NCBI RefSeq assembly: GCF_002909235.1
Contig: NZ_PHQQ01000017.1
Location: 1 to 64,000 of the forward strand
DNA: 64,000 bases
Reading direction: 5' to 3'
From: Arenibacter catalasegens
GTDB taxonomy: Bacteria; Bacteroidota; Bacteroidia; Flavobacteriales; Flavobacteriaceae
Shown here: one piece after another, positions 37,623 to 45,617 of the stretch
How the letters are laid out: each line of letters starts with the position of its first letter
How positions within the stretch are numbered: position 1 is the stretch's first letter
Notes under the pieces: generated by a model
The model's input: only the letters and a program-made list of their open reading frames with translations
Databases searched by the model: none
What the model was told of the DNA's origin: nothing
Made by a program: the position numbers and the translations under genes

Positions 37623-38567
37623 ATGTCGAGTTTTAGAAACACCATGAAGAATTTTTACTACTATAATCCAATAGGTAAATTTCTGCTATCTCCCTTTATC
37701 TTTTATAGAAATTATATAATGTCCGATAAAACTTATATTTTAAAAAGATTTAAACGGGTAATGGGATATAATCTGGATTTAAATAATCCGAGAACATTAA
37801 ACGAAAAGATTCAATGGCTCAAATTATATCACAATACTCCACTACACACTCAATGCGCAGATAAATATGCGGTAAGGGAATATGTAAAGAACAAAATTGG
37901 TGAAAATTATTTAGTACCTCTTTATTTCACCACAGATAATCCAAAGGAAATCAGACCAGAAAAACTTCCGGAAACACCGTTCATTATAAAGACCAATCAC
38001 GATAGCTCCGGTGGTGTAATTGTAAAGGACAAAACCAAAATTAATTGGGAAGAAATTCAAAAATCTTTAGAACAAAGATTAAAAAACAACTACTATCATC
38101 ATGCAAAAGAAAAACAATATAAGGATATTAGGCCTAGAATAATTGTTGAAAAATTGTTAATCGATAATTCCGGTAACATCCCTAATGATTTTAAAATTCA
38201 CTGCTTTAATGGTGACCCCCAAATTATTCAAGTTGATAGTGACCGATTTTCCAATCATAAGAGAAATTTATACAATGCAAATTGGGAATTGCTTCCATTT
38301 ACCTGGAGTATTTGGGTAGACAACAAGCCGGTATGGGACAATGGCCCAACCATGCAGAAACCTGAATCATTAAATACTCTAGTGGATTTAGCCAAATCTT
38401 TGTCCAAAGATTTTTACTATTCCCGAATCGACTTTTATGTAGTTGATGAAGAAATATATTTTGGAGAAATAACTTTCCACCATGGGGGTGGAACAGAAAT
38501 TATTTTTCCGAAAAAATGGGACTCCCATTATGGTGATAATCTTCGAATTCCTATTAATAAGGAGTAA
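37623..38567 (+). CDS. TupA-like ATP-grasp amidoligase-family protein (copy 2)
   Basis: 314 residues, clearly paralogous to the gene at 34441 along its whole length: LNNPRTLNEKIQWLKLYHNT, CADKYAVREYVKNKIGENYL, FIIKTNHDSSGGVIVKDKTK, RIIVEKLLIDNSGNIPNDFK and SRIDFYVVDEEIYFGEITFH. The two copies share the lysine, glutamate and late acidic ligands of ATP-grasp enzymes. Having two suggests two acceptor sites or two donor amino acids. It lies 65 bp after the preceding GT gene; a 261-bp gap follows. Confidence 0.82.
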   Translation: MSSFRNTMKNFYYYNPIGKFLLSPFIFYRNYIMSDKTYILKRFKRVMGYNLDLNNPRTLNEKIQWLKLYHNTPLHTQCADKYAVREYVKNKIGENYLVPLYFTTDNPKEIRPEKLPETPFIIKTNHDSSGGVIVKDKTKINWEEIQKSLEQRLKNNYYHHAKEKQYKDIRPRIIVEKLLIDNSGNIPNDFKIHCFNGDPQIIQVDSDRFSNHKRNLYNANWELLPFTWSIWVDNKPVWDNGPTMQKPESLNTLVDLAKSLSKDFYYSRIDFYVVDEEIYFGEITFHHGGGTEIIFPKKWDSHYGDNLRIPINKE

Positions 38568-38796
38568 TTGGTAATTTTTAAGTCAGTAATTCAATAATAA
38601 TATCTATTATAGAATTCTTATTTCGTTTAATTTTTTAATTGTAGCCTTAATCTTTTAGGCCTTCTAAATATTCAACATTCTTCTTGACCAATGGTTTTGA
38701 ATTGTTAATATTAAAATCAGATAAACAATGTCAAATCAATTTTGACGTTTAGATGATAACATAATAGTAAAATCGCCTCTTAAAAAATATTAGCAA

Positions 38797-38804
38797 TACT
38801 TTTG
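38797..38804 (+). promoter_or_regulatory. Candidate -7 box before the third GT4-type gene
   Basis: TACTTTTG matches TAnnTTTG and ends 24 bp before the ATG at 38829. The in-frame TTG at 38802 falls inside it and so is unlikely to be a start codon. No clear -33 TTG. Confidence 0.4.
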
Positions 38805-38828
38805 CTACACAACAATACAACATCAATA

Positions 38829-39983
38829 ATGCAAAAAAAACTTATTCGTATTACCACCGTATCCGGTTCTTTAGATGGATTGCTTCAAAATCAATTAAAA
38901 TTCATGAGTGATCATTTCGAGGTTATAGGAATGTCTTCTAAAGGAATTCGCTTGGACAAGGTTAGAAAAGAACAGAACGTAAGGGTCATACCACTTCAGA
39001 TGTCCAGAAGTATTTCCCCATTGAAAGACGTAGTTGCATTAATAAAGTTATACACCATTTTAAGAAAAGAAAAGCCTTTTATTCTCCATTCACACACCCC
39101 AAAAGCAGGACTACTTGGCATGATGGCATCTTATTTTGCCAAAGTTCCTCACAGATTACATACGGTTGCCGGTCTTCCCCTTCTTGAAACAAAAGGAATA
39201 AAAAGAATAATATTGAATTTCGCTGAAAAAGCCACCTATGCCTTTGCAACGAGAGTTTATCCTAATTCCTTTGGGCTGGAAAAAATAATACTTGACCATA
39301 ATTTCACTAATAAAAATAAACTAAAAGTTATTGGAAATGGCAGCTCAAATGGTATAGATCTAGCACATTTTGACCCTAGTTTATTTTCCGAAGAGGAAAA
39401 TGGGGCGTTACGTCAGCAATTGAATATTGGTGAAAGTGACTTTGTATTTATAAATATTGGTAGAATGGTAAAAGATAAAGGGATAAATGAATTAGTAGAA
39501 GCCTTTTGCAAAATTCAGGATACCCATAAAAGTGTCAAACTTCTTTTGCTAGGAGAATTTGAAAAAGATCTAGACCCATTATTACCTGAGACCATGGATC
39601 ATATAAAAAACAACCCTAATATAATTTATTTAGGTTGGCAATGGGACGTTCGTCCTTATTTTGCTATTTCCAATATGTTGGCATTTCCTAGTTATAGGGA
39701 AGGATTTCCCAATGTGGTAATGCAAGCAGGAGCCATGGGACTTCCCAGTATAGTCTCAGATATAAATGGTTGTAATGAGATAATAGTAAACGGCGAGAAT
39801 GGCTGTATAGTTCCTCCGAAAAGTATGGACGATCTATATGTCGCTATGATCGAAACCATAAATAATGGGACATCAAAATTTAAAAATGCTAGAAACTCTA
39901 TCGCTGTAAGATTCGATAGATCAGTAATTTGGAATGCAATATTAGCAGAGTATGACTCGTTAACACCAAATCCTGAAAAATAA
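38829..39983 (+). CDS. GT4-family glycosyltransferase
   Basis: 384 residues from the ATG at 38829. Opens LIRITTVSGSLDGLLQNQLK; acceptor half has HSHTPKAGLLGMMASYFAKV and LHTVAGLPLLETKG, as in WcaA/PglA/WbpL-neighbour type transferases that act early on lipid-linked sugars. Donor half: INIGRMVKDKGINELVEAFC and YREGFPNVVMQAGAMGLPS, again with Gln in place of the second Glu of E-x7-E. It precedes the initiating sugar transferase by 217 bp and may add the second sugar. Confidence 0.87.
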   Translation: MQKKLIRITTVSGSLDGLLQNQLKFMSDHFEVIGMSSKGIRLDKVRKEQNVRVIPLQMSRSISPLKDVVALIKLYTILRKEKPFILHSHTPKAGLLGMMASYFAKVPHRLHTVAGLPLLETKGIKRIILNFAEKATYAFATRVYPNSFGLEKIILDHNFTNKNKLKVIGNGSSNGIDLAHFDPSLFSEEENGALRQQLNIGESDFVFINIGRMVKDKGINELVEAFCKIQDTHKSVKLLLLGEFEKDLDPLLPETMDHIKNNPNIIYLGWQWDVRPYFAISNMLAFPSYREGFPNVVMQAGAMGLPSIVSDINGCNEIIVNGENGCIVPPKSMDDLYVAMIETINNGTSKFKNARNSIAVRFDRSVIWNAILAEYDSLTPNPEK

Positions 39984-40102
39984 CAGATGACAGTCCAATT
40001 TTTCTTTGGATATATTCTGACAAAAAAAGGAATTATCGACTAAAAAGCAATCCTTCCTTTTTAACTATTAATCCGATTTAATTCATAGTTGAGCACAATT
40101 AA

Positions 40103-40133
40103 TTGGCTGCCGTTTTGTGAAATTATATTTTTG
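40103..40133 (+). promoter_or_regulatory. Promoter of the initiating-transferase operon
   Basis: TTG at 40103-40105, 20-bp spacer, TATTTTTG at 40126-40133: a full match to the flavobacterial TTG-N17-23-TAnnTTTG pattern, and the best promoter in the window by eye. It lies 67 bp before the ATG at 40201. Confidence 0.6.
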
Positions 40134-40200
40134 TAGTTCATATAATCAAAAGGAGGTTACCATTTAATTTTACCATTAAACCAATTAATGTAAATTAATA

Positions 40201-40809
40201 ATGTATAGATTGATAATCAAAAGATTACTAGATTTAATATTAGCTTTGATAGCCTTCATACTATTATTGCCCATTATTATAATCATCACACTTATTTCTT
40301 TGGTCATTAATAGGTCTAACCCCTTCTTTTCACAGGATAGGCCCGGCAAAAATGAAGTTGTTTTTAAAATGTACAAATTTAAGAGCATGACGGACAAAAA
40401 GGATTTAAGTGGGAAATTATTACCTGATGAAGCTCGATTAACAAAAATGGGGAACCTATTAAGAAAAACGTCGTTGGATGAACTTCCTCAATTAATTAAT
40501 GTAATAACTGGCGACATGAGTCTAGTTGGACCACGACCACTTCGGACATACTATTTACCCTACTACAGTAAAAGAGAAGCAATTAGGCATACTATTAGAC
40601 CAGGAATTACCGGATTGGCCCAAGTCTCGGGAAGAAATGCCATTGGTTGGGATGAAAAACTAGAACTAGATGTTCAATATGTGGAAAATTTATCTTTTGC
40701 CAATGATCTGAAATTAATCTATAAAACAATTTTAAAGGTAATAAGACCATCCGATGTAATTTTGGATGATAACATGTTAACCTTGGTTGAACATCGAACG
40801 AAAATATGA
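40201..40809 (+). CDS. Initiating phosphoglycosyl transferase (PglC-type, Bac_transf)
   Basis: 202 residues, the small monotopic form with one N-terminal re-entrant hydrophobic segment (LILALIAFILLLPIIIIITL). Conserved motifs: NPFFSQDRPGKNEVVFKMYK, FKSMTD, the catalytic LRKTSLDELPQLINVITGDM with the D-E dyad, LVGPRP, and TGLAQVSGRNAIGWDEKLEL. It moves a phosphosugar to undecaprenyl phosphate and begins the repeat unit. PglC-type enzymes prefer diNAc-bacillosamine, consistent with the dehydratase/aminotransferase pair at 6.4-9.5 kb. Confidence 0.92.
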   Translation: MYRLIIKRLLDLILALIAFILLLPIIIIITLISLVINRSNPFFSQDRPGKNEVVFKMYKFKSMTDKKDLSGKLLPDEARLTKMGNLLRKTSLDELPQLINVITGDMSLVGPRPLRTYYLPYYSKREAIRHTIRPGITGLAQVSGRNAIGWDEKLELDVQYVENLSFANDLKLIYKTILKVIRPSDVILDDNMLTLVEHRTKI

Positions 40810-40882
40810 ACCTGACTTATTAATAATTGTTAGATTATTTCCAAGCCATATCTAAGTTTATAATTAAAAGTTTTATTCCATT

Positions 40883-41752
40883 ATGATCCAATCTATCCAT
40901 CCGTCTTTTGCCATCTTTAGGGATGATTTATTTCCTTTATTAGGCGGCGGGAACAAAGCCCGCAAAATGATGGCGCTACATAATACAATTCAAGAAGGTA
41001 AATACACTTCAATTGTGACCACAGGCGGAATACAATCCAATCATTGCAGGGCGACAGCATTATACTGTTCCAAGTACGATTTGGATTGCACATTGGTGTT
41101 GCATGGCAATAAGGAAAATTTTTTATCTCAAAATGGCAATGCCAGATTAATTAGAAATACTAGGGCCAAGGTGGTTTTTTCCAATGCTGACGAAATTTCA
41201 ATAGAAATGGACAAAGCTATGAACCAATACCAAACAATGGATCGCAAACCATTCTATTTATATGGAGGTGGACATACTATGGAAGGTGGGAAGGCGTATA
41301 TTGAAATTTTCGAAGAAATAGAAGAAAGCGGTTTTATCCCGGATTATATTTTCTTGGCTAGCGGCACTGGTTCAACCCAAGCAGGTTTACTGGCCGGCAT
41401 ATCTAAATATAATTTAAAGACAAAAGTCATAGGAATTTCGGTTGGCAGGGAAAGATTAAGATCGGAAAAAATAATAAAAGAATTCTATTCCAAGTTATGT
41501 AATCTATACTCTATTCCTGAAGATGATAAAAATATAACGGTAGCTGATGAATATCTATGTGGAGGCTATGAAAAATTCAATAATGACATATTGCAAATTT
41601 CCAATAATTCCTACACCAAATACGGAATTCCCCTAGACACAACATATACAGCTAAGGCATTATATGGCATGGAACAAATTATTAAAAAACAAATGCTTAC
41701 CGGGAAAATACTTTTTTGGAACACTGGTGGAATATTTAACTATTTTAACTAA
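40883..41752 (+). CDS. PLP-dependent enzyme of the ACC deaminase / D-cysteine desulfhydrase family
   Basis: 289 residues, fold-type II. The PLP lysine is in DDLFPLLGGGNKARKMMALH (about 16-35); the phosphate-binding TTGGIQSNHCRATALYCSKY and SGTGSTQAGLLAGI are present. Family members deaminate ACC or act on D-cysteine, D-serine or other small amino acids. In a capsule locus a likely job is to supply an unusual amino or keto acid for glycan decoration; this is inferred from neighbours only. It overlaps the next gene by one base. Confidence 0.75.
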   Translation: MIQSIHPSFAIFRDDLFPLLGGGNKARKMMALHNTIQEGKYTSIVTTGGIQSNHCRATALYCSKYDLDCTLVLHGNKENFLSQNGNARLIRNTRAKVVFSNADEISIEMDKAMNQYQTMDRKPFYLYGGGHTMEGGKAYIEIFEEIEESGFIPDYIFLASGTGSTQAGLLAGISKYNLKTKVIGISVGRERLRSEKIIKEFYSKLCNLYSIPEDDKNITVADEYLCGGYEKFNNDILQISNNSYTKYGIPLDTTYTAKALYGMEQIIKKQMLTGKILFWNTGGIFNYFN

Positions 41753-42768
41753 TGATTGAAATTAAAAACAACAAAAAAGATTGGAATAACTTTCTATTAA
41801 GAATGGAATCCTACGATCTATATCATACCTTTGAATACCATGAAGTTATGAAGAAAACAGGGGAAGAACCAATTATCATCACCTACAAAAAAAATGAGAC
41901 TGAAGTTGGTATTCCTTTTTTAAAACGAAAAATAAATGATGAATTATTCGATTTGGTATCCGTACATGGATATTTAGGTCCGGTATCCATCAATGTTGAT
42001 GATTCTTTTGATTCCGAAAATTTTTCGATGGAATTTCAGCAGTTGTTGCGTGAACAAAACATTGTTACGGCTTTTTCAAAATTAAATCCATATTTGCGCA
42101 ATCAAAGTAAAATATTGAATAAGCTGGGCGCAATCGAGAATATTGGTGAATTGGTGTATTTTGACCAGCAAATGGACATGGATGACCAATTTCTTTGCTA
42201 CAAAAAGGACACCATTAGGCTTATAAAAAAATTGAAGCCCATTGCCAACTATAAATTTGCTGAAAATTCTGAAGATATTGAAACTTTCATAGCTATTTAT
42301 TACAATAATCTGGATAGGCTAAAGGCCAATAAATCATTTTATTACAAGAAGGATTATTTTGAGACTTTAATAAATTCCGACATGGCGGATGCCAAAATTA
42401 TTTTAGCCATCCATAATGAGACTGGTGAAGTAATGGCAGGTGTTTTTTATTTTGGGACAAAGAGTATAACACATATTGAATTAGCCTGTACCAATGACAA
42501 ATATTACAATATAAGTCCTATTCGATTTTTATATGACCAAATAAGAATATTGTGCCATAAGGACGACATGAAATATTTAAATATGGGTGGAGGCAGCGGA
42601 GGAAGAGAAGGCTCTTTAATGAAGTTCAAGTCTTGCTTTGCCCAAAATTATGTTGATTTCAATGTTTGGAAATTAATAGCCATTCCCGATGTTTACGATG
42701 AACTCCAAACCGTTGACCAAAAAAATTCGGAGTCAAATTACTTTCCTAAATATAGATTAAACCATTAA
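41752..42768 (+). CDS. FemAB/GNAT-like transferase (Acetyltransf_6-type)
   Basis: 338 residues with two GNAT-like halves as in FemX/FemAB proteins. Visible features: an N-terminal segment YDLYHTFEYHEVMKKTGEEP, IPFLKRKI, and a C-terminal GNAT-like core TGEVMAGVFYFGTKSITHIE followed by FLYDQIRILCHKDDMKYLNM and GGGSGGREGSLMKFKSCFAQ. Family members move aminoacyl or acyl groups to cell-wall or glycan amines. The position between the PLP enzyme and an ATP-grasp ligase suggests joint work on an amino-acid side group. Confidence 0.72.
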   Translation: MIEIKNNKKDWNNFLLRMESYDLYHTFEYHEVMKKTGEEPIIITYKKNETEVGIPFLKRKINDELFDLVSVHGYLGPVSINVDDSFDSENFSMEFQQLLREQNIVTAFSKLNPYLRNQSKILNKLGAIENIGELVYFDQQMDMDDQFLCYKKDTIRLIKKLKPIANYKFAENSEDIETFIAIYYNNLDRLKANKSFYYKKDYFETLINSDMADAKIILAIHNETGEVMAGVFYFGTKSITHIELACTNDKYYNISPIRFLYDQIRILCHKDDMKYLNMGGGSGGREGSLMKFKSCFAQNYVDFNVWKLIAIPDVYDELQTVDQKNSESNYFPKYRLNH

Positions 42769-42784
42769 CCATTAAAAAAGAAAC

Positions 42785-43804
42785 GTGAATATACTATTTA
42801 CTTGTGCCGGCAGAAGAAATTATTTAATTAATTATTTTAAAAAAGCCTTAAATAATAATGGCCAAATAATTGCTGTTGACACGCAATTGACTGCACCTGC
42901 CTTGGTAGATGCCGATAAAGCTTTTAAAGTACCGTCTATATACGATCCCGAATATATAGATAGCCTTAAATCTATAATTAAAGATAATAATATAAAGGCT
43001 ATTATTTCATTAAATGATTTAGAACTGCCTATACTTTCACAATATAAAAATGAATTAGAGGCTTTGGGGGCCAAAGTAATTATTTCGGATGAGAACGTAA
43101 TTGATATGTCATCTGACAAATGGAAAACCTATAATTTCTTTAATAACCTAAACATACCCACGCCCAAAACCTTTATAACCATAGAGAGTGCTTTGGAAGC
43201 AATAAAAGATACTTCGTTGCATTATCCCTTAATTGTCAAACCAAGATGGGGAAGTGCGTCTATTGGAGTGGATGTCGTTGAAAATGAAAAAGAACTTTTA
43301 CTAGCCTATGAGTTACAAAAATTAAGAATAAAGAGGTCCATTCTTAAAACTGTTAGCTCAAGTGATATTGACCATAGTATCATTATTCAGGAAAAATTAG
43401 AAGGTGAAGAGTTTGGTATGGATATTTTAAATGATTTCAATGGAAATTATTATAGCTGTTTTATAAGAAAAAAATTATCAATGCGTTCTGGTGAAACAGA
43501 TAAAGCTGTTTCCGTAATTGATGAAAACTTTTCTAAATTCGGCGAATTGATCGGAAGTCATACCAAACATATTGGGAATATGGACTGCGATTTTTTTGTG
43601 GTCAACAACAAGATGTATATTTTAGAATTAAATCCGAGATTTGGAGGAGGCTATCCTTTTTCACATGAAGCTGGTATTGACACTCCCGCCATTTATATTT
43701 CATGGTTAAATAATGAGGATGACGTAAGTAGGTTTAACAAGTTTAAATCAGGCCTATTATTTTCAAAATGTGATATGTTGATGCAAATCCCAAACATTTT
43801 ATAA
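42785..43804 (+). CDS. Carbamoyl-phosphate-synthase-like / PylC-like ATP-grasp ligase
   Basis: 339 residues from a GTG at 42785. N-terminal pre-ATP-grasp domain (ILFTCAGRRNYLINYFKKAL, VDTQLTAPALVDADKAFKVP), then the ATP-grasp core: YPLIVKPRWGSASIGVDVVE with the nucleotide-binding Lys, IIIQEKLEGEEFGMDILNDF, and LELNPRFGGGYPFSHEAGID with the Glu/Asn metal ligands. It should activate a carboxylate and join it to an amine. It starts 16 bp after the FemAB-like gene and ends 9 bp before the next. Confidence 0.82.
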   Translation: MNILFTCAGRRNYLINYFKKALNNNGQIIAVDTQLTAPALVDADKAFKVPSIYDPEYIDSLKSIIKDNNIKAIISLNDLELPILSQYKNELEALGAKVIISDENVIDMSSDKWKTYNFFNNLNIPTPKTFITIESALEAIKDTSLHYPLIVKPRWGSASIGVDVVENEKELLLAYELQKLRIKRSILKTVSSSDIDHSIIIQEKLEGEEFGMDILNDFNGNYYSCFIRKKLSMRSGETDKAVSVIDENFSKFGELIGSHTKHIGNMDCDFFVVNNKMYILELNPRFGGGYPFSHEAGIDTPAIYISWLNNEDDVSRFNKFKSGLLFSKCDMLMQIPNIL

Positions 43805-43813
43805 GAATACTTA

Positions 43814-44821
43814 ATGAAAGATATTACTACTAATTCCAAAATATACTCCTCTACTTGGCTGAAACATTTTGGTAATGGATATTTAGAAAACAAATTTAAT
43901 TTTATCGATAATATTTCCTTTATCAAGGACAAAGTTCTTCCAATATATATCAATATCGGGAAAAATTTATCGCTAGGAATATCCTATTCCAAACCGGAAA
44001 ATGGACCAATTGAATCTGCTAAAAAATTAAAAAATGGTGTAATTCTAATTTATCATGTGCCTACTTATTACAAGCCTGATTTTTTAGATTACAACAATTC
44101 GATCGGGTTGCACAAAATATACGATTCCACTGGGTATTTAATCGATTTTAAATCCTTTGACGACCTTGACAGCTATTTTACAGCCACATTAAGCCCCAGC
44201 CGTATAAAGAAAATCCAGAGAAATAAGAGACAGTTGGAATCTAGGCACGATATATCTTACAAATGGTATTATGGGGAAATCTCGGAATCGGAGTATGAAA
44301 AAGTATTTGAGTCGTTTCGCAAGTTATTGGAAAAAAGATATGATGATAAACAACAATACAATCGTCATTTAAACGATGCTATTTGGAATTTTTACCATGA
44401 GATTTTTTACCCTCTAATAAATACCAAAAATGCTTCATTCTACATTATCTATAATGGCTCTGAACCTATTTCCATTTGTCTAAACTACAACACCCCTGAT
44501 AGTATTAAGGGAGCTATCTCCGTATTCGATATCGACTTTGCCAAGTATGAAATTGGCAATATGTATTTAACCAATCAATTCGAAATCTGTTTTGAAAACA
44601 ACATAAGAATTTTTGATTTAGGTCTTGGCAATTATGGCTATAAAAATCGATGGAGCACTGATACTTACACTCTGGACCATCACGTATTCTACAATAGAAA
44701 ATCTATTATTTCCAGAACGTTAGCAAAAGTTATGCAAAAGTACTTTCAAACAAAACTAAAACTCAAAAAGAAGGGAGTTAAGAATATCTTTGTAAAAAAT
44801 CAAAATGTTCAAATAGAATAA
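43814..44821 (+). CDS. GNAT-like transferase (FemAB-related), capsule-locus member
   Basis: 335 residues. The C-terminal half carries the Acetyltransf_6-like core: FRKLLEKRYDDKQQYNRHLN, ASFYIIYNGSEPISICLNYN, ISVFDIDFAKYEIGNMYLTN and IRIFDLGLGNYGYKNRWSTD. The same layout (a conserved D-I-D-[FY]-[AS]-K-[FY] segment followed by G-x-x-x-[YL]-K-x-x-W) is seen in three longer proteins at 55-59 kb, so this is the likely relative of that family. It is the last gene of the rightward capsule run and is probably co-transcribed from 40.1 kb onward. Confidence 0.72.
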   Translation: MKDITTNSKIYSSTWLKHFGNGYLENKFNFIDNISFIKDKVLPIYINIGKNLSLGISYSKPENGPIESAKKLKNGVILIYHVPTYYKPDFLDYNNSIGLHKIYDSTGYLIDFKSFDDLDSYFTATLSPSRIKKIQRNKRQLESRHDISYKWYYGEISESEYEKVFESFRKLLEKRYDDKQQYNRHLNDAIWNFYHEIFYPLINTKNASFYIIYNGSEPISICLNYNTPDSIKGAISVFDIDFAKYEIGNMYLTNQFEICFENNIRIFDLGLGNYGYKNRWSTDTYTLDHHVFYNRKSIISRTLAKVMQKYFQTKLKLKKKGVKNIFVKNQNVQIE

Positions 44822-44937
44822 CTTGATTTAAATTGTATTGAATTAATACTATTTCATTTAAACCTTTACGACCATAGTATTAGTTAAAGACTATGAAAAA
44901 CCTACCTAAAGCGTGGCATAAAATCATTGATAGATAG

Positions 44938-45297
44938 TTAATTATCTATGAACCGTTCAAAATAAATTCTTTTTGAAACCAAGTCTAGACTATCAATAGA
45001 ATAAGTGTAATTTCTTCCGTTTTTTGGGATTTCTAGAAATAATGATAAATTATTGATGTCGACCATGCAATATAACATTGGGTCATCTTTGGATTCATCA
45101 AAATCCAATACTTGGTAGGCCGTTGTATCGCCTGGTGCCAAATTATTAAACCTCACTGAAAATAGGGACACACTTTCAAGTTCATGTACACTATTGTTCA
45201 CGACCCTTATTTTAGTTTCATTCTGCTCATCCAACACGGATTTACTTTCACAGAAAATGAAAATAGAACAAAGAAATAAAAAACCTATAGCTTTCAT
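44938..45297 (-). CDS. Small lipoprotein, unknown function
   Basis: 119 residues from the ATG at 45297; the longer frame adds 16 residues that would precede the signal peptide. MKAIGFLFLCSIFIFCESKS has a hydrophobic core and a lipobox-like IFIFC. The rest is a short beta-rich domain (VRVVNNSVHELESVSLFSV-like strands). No family recognised. It lies alone between two rightward operons, convergent with the capsule run. Confidence 0.5.
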   Translation of the reverse strand: MKAIGFLFLCSIFIFCESKSVLDEQNETKIRVVNNSVHELESVSLFSVRFNNLAPGDTTAYQVLDFDESKDDPMLYCMVDINNLSLFLEIPKNGRNYTYSIDSLDLVSKRIYFERFIDN

Positions 45298-45485
45298 AAT
45301 TTTGATTTTATTGTTACCGTTAAAATTTGACAATAGCCAAAACATATCTATTTCTTAATCCCTTGGGCCGTAGCCAAATTTCAAATAATAATTATTACTT
45401 TCTATTTAATGAATGGGTAAAATATCAATTAAAGTTAGTAAATTAACTCCTTCTAAGGAATTAACTATGTACAATTTTTCCGATC

Positions 45486-45525
45486 TATTTTTGCCCTACA
45501 TTAATTAAATCAATCTTTATTTTTG
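45486..45525 (+). promoter_or_regulatory. Candidate promoter(s) of the TonB receptor-HMA pair
   Basis: Two -7-like boxes TATTTTTG occur at 45486-45493 and 45518-45525. The TTG at 45491-45493 is 24 bp before the second box, slightly long for the consensus. About 90 bp separate the second box from the ATG at 45618. Confidence 0.35.
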
Positions 45526-45617
45526 TCTCAAGCCTTCATATTCAATGTCTCTTCAAGGTAATAATTTGAAATACAAATGATGTACATCAATTATAAAGCC
45601 AAAGAAAAATAATTCGT

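Noticed and set aside
44821-44937. Possible hairpin CATAGT ... ACTATG after the capsule run
   Set aside because: Six-base stem with a long loop and no T run; too weak to call a terminator.
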